Below are positions 58,802 to 64,000 of a stretch of DNA of 64,000 nucleotides, one piece after another. The notes under the pieces are model-generated. The model saw only the letters and a program-made list of their open reading frames with translations, searched no databases and was not told the origin of the DNA. The position numbers and the translations under genes were made by a program. The stretch is from contig NC_092686.1 in NCBI RefSeq assembly GCF_964275005.1, positions 11,963,032 through 12,027,031 of the forward strand, in the 5' to 3' direction. The first letter of the stretch is position 1. Every line of letters begins with the position of its first letter. Source of the DNA: Diadema setosum (taxonomy: Eukaryota > Echinodermata > Echinoidea > Diadematoida > Diadematidae).

Positions 58802-59649
58802 ACACTTTTTTTATGATATTCTTCATTTGTATTTCATTCTATATCAGGCTCATTTTTACAATGAAATTAATAATCATGAACAAAAATAAGCAGCTGTATT
58901 GTTCTCATAATGTGCTGCTGAATCATATCTAACACACAGTACAATGCAATACAATTCAATACAATACAATACAATGCAATACAATACAATACAATACAAC
59001 ACAATACAGTACAACACATACACATACATACTTTTTTCAATAATCTTTATCTATTGACATTCAAATGCAAATATAATGTCATCAGCTGATGCCGCTGTAC
59101 AAACAAAAAAAATCACACCTTTTTTGACGCAAATATCAACTGTGTTCTAACCATGAGGTTCTAACTTTCTTGCATAAATAGTGCTTTCTTAAAAAATGAA
59201 ATTAAACACACACACACACACAACACAACACAACACACGCACACACACACACACACACACACTCACAAACACACACGATCGAAAGGCCAAGGAGAGGAAC
59301 ATACTGTAATACCATGCATGCATGGCTGGATCTTCTCGCGAACCCCTGGTCAAGTTGGACTAAATTGGTATTTCAGTGAGAATGCATGGGTATTGGAAAG
59401 CCACCTTCGATCTTAATGTTATGACTTCAAGATTCTGACTAATTGTTGTAGTTTTTTTTTTTAATCATATCAGTGCCAATTGACAAAGCAAAGATACGTA
59501 TATGATATATATAATATAGGGATATGTCCAGGGTGTTTGTTTGGGGTTAGTGAGATTTCCATATCTTAGTTTCTCTTGTACTTCCGCTTTTTTATGTATG
59601 GCAGTATATCAATAATAGTATTTATTGTAGTACGTGTGTGTGTGTGGAG

Positions 59650-59815
59650 GGATGCACCATACAAGCACTGCTTTTAGCAATTCCTCCTCATTCTCAGCAT
59701 GTCCACATACTTCAAATATTATGTAAACTCATCTTTTATAATGTATTGTGATGTAATTTGTGTATTCAATTTCTGTAAAATATTTATGTGTTTCTGTTGG
59801 AAATTAAAAAAAAAA
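59650..59815 (+). repeat. LINE/SINE 3' tail
   Basis: GATGCACCATACAAGCACTG followed by TTTTAGCAATTCCTCC and, at the end, TTTCTGTTGGAAATTAAAA. It parallels AATGCACCCTACAAGC and TTCTGTTGGAGATGGG of the copy at 33150. Confidence 0.6.
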
Positions 59816-60104
59816 GTGCATGCATGAATGAATGTCAAAAAGTGCCCCTTAAAAACGCAATTGCCTCGTAATTTGTTGTAAGCATGACTTAGACCGCCCG
59901 ATAGTGTGTCTTTATCCTTCCATAAACTCAACACTGTCTGCAATTGGGTTCAGGGCTTGGCTTTCAACCCCAAACGGATACCGTCGAAGGAAATGCCAAC
60001 ACAACTGGCTGCGTGAAAATTCTCAATTTCATAACACTGTAAGCCGAGAAGCGGATCAACAAACCGTGTACAGACAGTGGACTTCCTTTTGTTTCTCAAA
60101 CACT

Positions 60105-60105
60105 A

Positions 60106-60137
<32 letters not shown>

Positions 60138-60160
60138 GGAGAGAGAGAGGGAGAGGAAGG
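60105..60160. repeat. (GA)n microsatellite
   Basis: About 50 bp of GAGA with a few interruptions. Confidence 0.95.
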
Positions 60161-60196
60161 TCATTGACTTGTCAGTCTCATACACTGCCAATTTAA

Positions 60197-60779
60197 AGGG
60201 GAAATCCAGTCCAAATATAATTTTGTCTGATAAAAAAGAGTAAAATCTTGCGAGTTCAATGGTACAAATTTGACTGAAATCGGATGAAAAAAAGGAAATT
60301 ATGACATTTTGAAGTTTTGCTAATTTCTGCAAAACAGTTCTTGTCCGGTGATTTGAATATGCAAATGAGTGAGCTAACCATTTCAAAACCTCACAATTTT
60401 CAATTGATCCTGTACAAGAAATGACAAAAATTCACTGTTTCTGTCATTGAAGTCTGAAACATGATGTTATTCCTAACTGAATAACTTCAGAATAGTGATC
60501 AATTAGATATACCAGGATTTAAGCCTCTGGCATAATAGCGTTTAAATGAAAAACTAGAAATTTCAAAATTTTATGTACAATCTATATGACAAGTTGTGAG
60601 GGTATGACATGCTCACTTTGCCATTTGCATATTCGTTTTGACCGTTCAAGAACTGTTTCCTGAAAAATTAGCGAATCTTCAAAATGTCATAACTTCCTTA
60701 TTTTTCACCCGATTTTTGATCATTTTTTTTTTTTACTCTTTCTCATCAGACTAACTTATATTTGGACTGGATTTCTCCT
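60197..60779. repeat. TTAA-type MITE, family K2
   Basis: Flanked by TTAA at 60193-60196 and 60780-60783. It starts AGGGGAAATCCAGTCCAAAT and ends ATTTGGACTGGATTTCTCCT. The arms of about 100-150 bp pair through AAATTATGACATTTTGAAG and CTTCAAAATGTCATAACTT. The centre is unrelated AT-rich sequence. No coding capacity. Confidence 0.92.
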
Positions 60780-61203
60780 TTAAACTTCACATGGTCAGAT
60801 CATGGTTGCATCACAGAGATCCCTTTAATATACCTCCCAGTTACATCATTACTGTTGCAATAATGGACACAGGAATCCTGGGTGACGAGTGACTGACGAC
60901 AGTGATACCCGTAAAGGTTTCCTTCTTCAGGTCTAAGCTTTAGGAATGTCCTGGTGTTTGAAAGCTACCATCATGTAATTGTCTTAACCCAACAATGCCT
61001 TGAATTTCCTGGTCAAAAACAATGATTATAAAAATGGACTACATGGAAAAATTAGCCTTGTACAGATTGAGCTCTCGTTACAGACAACAGCTATTGAGCA
61101 CCAATCTTTGTGGTCGTCATTACAGTGGACAGCGCCACCATCGGTAGAAGCCCAATTGACTGCGCTCTTCAAATCTAATGCAGTTCTGTGACGGGTGCGA
61201 TAT

Positions 61204-61673
61204 AGGGCTCACACGGGTAAATAATTCCCCATAGAGACGTGTGTTAAAATTCAAATTTCAAAAAATTCTGTAAAATAGCTGGGAGAAATAAGGTGTTTCA
61301 TCTTCACTAACCTGAATAAGTGAGATATACCCTTTCATCCATCAGATTTCCAGGGTGGGTTCTTCTGCTCTAATTCTGTCCAAGGGTCCGCAAAGCCAGA
61401 CTACGAGTTCTTGTCACTCAAAAAATCACCTATTTTCCGTACACGTACCCCATGAAATATAGTCCCCTCAAATTCCATCAGAGAAGCTTTCATCTTCCAA
61501 CCAAAATGCAGTTTGTAGAGGAATTCATACTCAATTACTACAGCTATTCATGTTTTTGCCAAACTACATCATTGATTTTTAATTAATTTTTTTTCTTCAA
61601 TTATTTTGGTATCTTTGGTACGAATTTGTGAAGGGGTCTGGGACATTCCATGTTATTTACATGTGTGAGCCCT
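61204..61673. repeat. MITE of the AGGGCTCACAC family, copy 3
   Basis: It begins AGGGCTCACACGGGTAAAT and ends ACATGTGTGAGCCCT. Very similar to copy 2 (34012-34470) in the same orientation, with small indels. Flanks are AT on both sides. Confidence 0.9.
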
Positions 61674-61679
61674 ATACGG

Positions 61680-62285
61680 CCCAAAATATATTAGGGGCCA
61701 ACAACTAGATGGTAGAGATAATGACACTGGAAAATGGCGAAAATGCACAAACCTGCCATTCAGTCCCATCTGATTCCATCGCTGATGGCGCTGTGAAGAT
61801 ACGCCCTTTGTTTAGGTTGATTAGACCAATTACGAACCCAAACCGACCCGCGTGACAACGTCATCATCTGAATTTTTATCCGAAAAGAAATGACTAGAAA
61901 AGAAAAATACTACTATTATTGCCAAGACCGGGATAACAACAATGATGATGACGATGATGAATGATGATGATGATGATATTATTACTGTCACTACTTGTAA
62001 GGGCCTACTAACAACAACGGTGATGATGCTAATTATGTAACAATAATCATAATGATAATAATGAAAACAATAAAAGGACAAAAAAAAAGAAATCAAATAT
62101 AATGCGCCTCAAATGAAATGGGGACAACGGATTATTAATTCTCTCTTTATGTTCGATTCCAATATTGTTGTATTATGCCACCGATTGCGGCCTATCTCAC
62201 TGGAGGAGACGTCGATCACCAGGAGTGCTGCAACTGATCAGTGACGGCGACTCATAGTAGACTTGCTAAGGGGGTAAACGCTGCA
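61680..62285. other. No gene seen; ATG/TGA-rich simple sequence
   Basis: (GAT)n-like and (ATA)n-like stretches at about 61935-62065. Nothing else recognised. Confidence 0.5.
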
Positions 62286-62290
62286 TTTTT

Positions 62291-62715
62291 TAGTACAAAT
62301 GTCCTACTTGGCACAGATGTTCCCTAGGGCAATTGAAAAATTTTCATCTAAAGAGACACTCTGTATCTATGCACATATGCCTTAATTTGCATAATCTATG
62401 CAGAAATACATATAAAAATTATAAAAAAATATATGTGCATCCAGCAGAAATACCTAATTTGTTAGAAGTATTCTGTAGAGTAAGTGGAAACAATTCCTGC
62501 AAAAATTGATTTTATACATAGATAAACATGAAATTTGCATAAATATTGCGCAAAAATCTGCATTTTTGAGAGAATTTCTAAACTATTAAGCACTGGATCT
62601 TATAGTACAAAGTTTGAACCTGTATGGGATGGATGTTCCTTGGGTCAAAAGTAAATGATTCATCTGAAGAGACAAACTGTCTCTTTGCAAACAACCTGCT
62701 ATTTGCATAATATGC
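62291..62715. repeat. Diverged direct duplication with a period of about 312 bp
   Basis: 62291-62401 and 62603-62715 share the order TAGTACAAA, GATGTTCC, TTCATCT-AAGAGACA, CTGT and TTTGCATAAT followed by ATGCA. Identity is moderate with several indels. It is an old tandem duplication or two units of a diverged satellite-like repeat. Confidence 0.55.
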
Positions 62716-64000
62716 ATATCAATACCGACACATCTACAGATAATCAGAACAAACAAAAGGCCTTAATGTGACAATTTCTTAAATCGCTTTGAACTTAATA
62801 TCCAAAAAGCTAACAGAATAAGACAATATTCTCACAACAACACTTTTCAGTTGCTTAAATTGTTTCCATATTATTTAATTAACTTAGGCATTTCATGCAT
62901 AAATTATGTAAATAAGTACACTAGACGTGAAATTTCAAAACATATTGATCTTTGAAATGATTGTTGCTATCAATTTTCCCTCATTGCATAAATGCTTTGC
63001 AGGTGCGAAGATAGCAATCGATAGCGACACTCTTTAAATATGATTATGCAAATCTAACAGTAGGGCCTACATATGAACAGATGCAAATCGGAACAATATT
63101 GCTTACAAAAGGACTGTTTTTCCCTTGCAAACAGTACACAACTAAGGTCATGGTTAGAAAATCATTACAAAAAAACAATACCATAGTGAAAGTGTGAATT
63201 CTGATTTTCATTGTATTTTGTAGGCGATCAAGCGAATAGGAGGCTTTTTACATCAAACAGATTATAAACTTGTGCAAATTATGTGGATGCAAGGGTATCT
63301 GCACACATTAAGAACTTACAAGCTTGAGTTAAAAACAAAGCCTGTTTCTGAAAAAAAGAATGTTAACTCAGTATACCATGAGCTACTATATGGCATGGAA
63401 ACTATGCTAGGAAATTTATACACAATAACATTTTGATAAGGCAATAATATGCAAAACTTGTCATGTGAACAATAAAGGAGATGTTATACTTTAAGTCAAA
63501 TAATCTCAGTCTCTGACTTAAAATCAGTCAATTTCAACCATAAATCAAAGCAGAAATAATATGTTCATAGACATAAAAGAGTATATTCGATGGCTTTTAC
63601 AATTACTAGGATGTGATTTGTCAACAGATCGTCACAGGCTGTGACGAGAATCGTAAATGTCATATTCTCCCTGGTTGTGATTGTTTTCCCTTGGGAAAAT
63701 GTAACTCCCTGGCGGTCCAAAGAATGTTATATTCCACCACATATCAGCTAATACCTGTATAGATGATCATGACCTACATGATCTTGAAGCTTTTTCAAAA
63801 AAAAATGATAATTATGTTAACTGGTTTAGTGTAAAGATGTCAGAGGTTAAATTAAAAGAAATGCACACGTAAAAATGTAAAAGGTAAGAATGTCAGAGGT
63901 TATACATGTGTGCATCAAAATTAACTTCCATGCGACCCATACATTAAATGTAATGATGATGATGACTACCATGTCACTGAATTCCATGCCCTTTCCTACT
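62716..64000. other. No gene seen
   Basis: AT-rich sequence with many TTTGCAT/ATGCAAA pieces similar in flavour to 62291-62715, but no clear boundaries, frame or RNA gene. Confidence 0.45.

Larger units (their letters stand above)
57430..60185. other. No gene seen; retroposon tails and microsatellites
   Basis: It holds a tail-like segment from 57845 ending in a TTGAATT/GAAATG tract at about 58235-58262, a C-run at about 58433-58451, (CA)n at 58755-58803, (AATAC)n at about 58935-59025, (CA)n at 59205-59275 and a second tail at 59650-59815. No exon was recognised. Confidence 0.5.

Noticed and set aside
1-64000. CRISPR arrays, rRNA genes, prokaryotic operons
   Set aside because: No regular spaced repeats of CRISPR type, no rRNA signature and no bacterial gene organisation; the sequence is clearly eukaryotic.

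Overview
The window is eukaryotic, intron-bearing, AT-rich DNA from an animal, with very few genes and a dense load of repeats. The repeat content points to a marine deuterostome, most likely an echinoderm of sea-urchin type. The main clue is a foldback element with 15-bp tandem repeats in its arms and an 8-bp target duplication, the architecture described for the TU transposons of Strongylocentrotus purpuratus. The other clues are a Ty3/gypsy element, a Jockey-like LINE fragment and several families of TTAA-flanked MITEs. The species cannot be fixed from sequence reading alone.

Layout. 1-8.6 kb is a mosaic of short modules anchored on (TA)n tracts, including a 0.66-kb segment present twice and a tRNA-like module present twice. 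A 5.9-kb Ty3/gypsy element on the minus strand (2402-8278), with almost identical LTRs, is inserted in it. 8.6-13 kb holds microsatellites and a hairpin-bearing MITE. 13.1-14.1 kb is the 3' end of a LINE. 15-17.8 kb holds two foldback structures and two more MITEs. 17.8-27 kb is mostly featureless apart from one MITE and simple repeats.

The only host gene I can support lies on the minus strand at 27-32 kb. A TATA box (31970-31977), a signal-peptide exon (31649-31715), a short exon (29588-29647) and a thrombospondin type-1 (TSP1) exon (27035-27220) are all joined in phase 1 and read through without a stop. This is the 5' part of a gene for a secreted or membrane-anchored TSP1-repeat protein. 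Its downstream exons should lie at lower coordinates or outside the window, and I did not find them.

32-64 kb is intergenic or deep-intronic sequence carrying many MITEs. Notable are a TTAA-flanked MITE nested in another palindromic element (34.55-35.65 kb), a GCGGATG-rich MITE beside the TU-like foldback element (52.0-54.3 kb), a LINE C-terminus (54.36-54.50 kb), two nested copies of one MITE (56.9-57.4 kb), a further TTAA element (60.2-60.8 kb) and a third copy of the AGGGCTCACAC family (61.2-61.7 kb). No rRNA gene, convincing functional tRNA gene or CRISPR array was seen. All identities were judged by eye.
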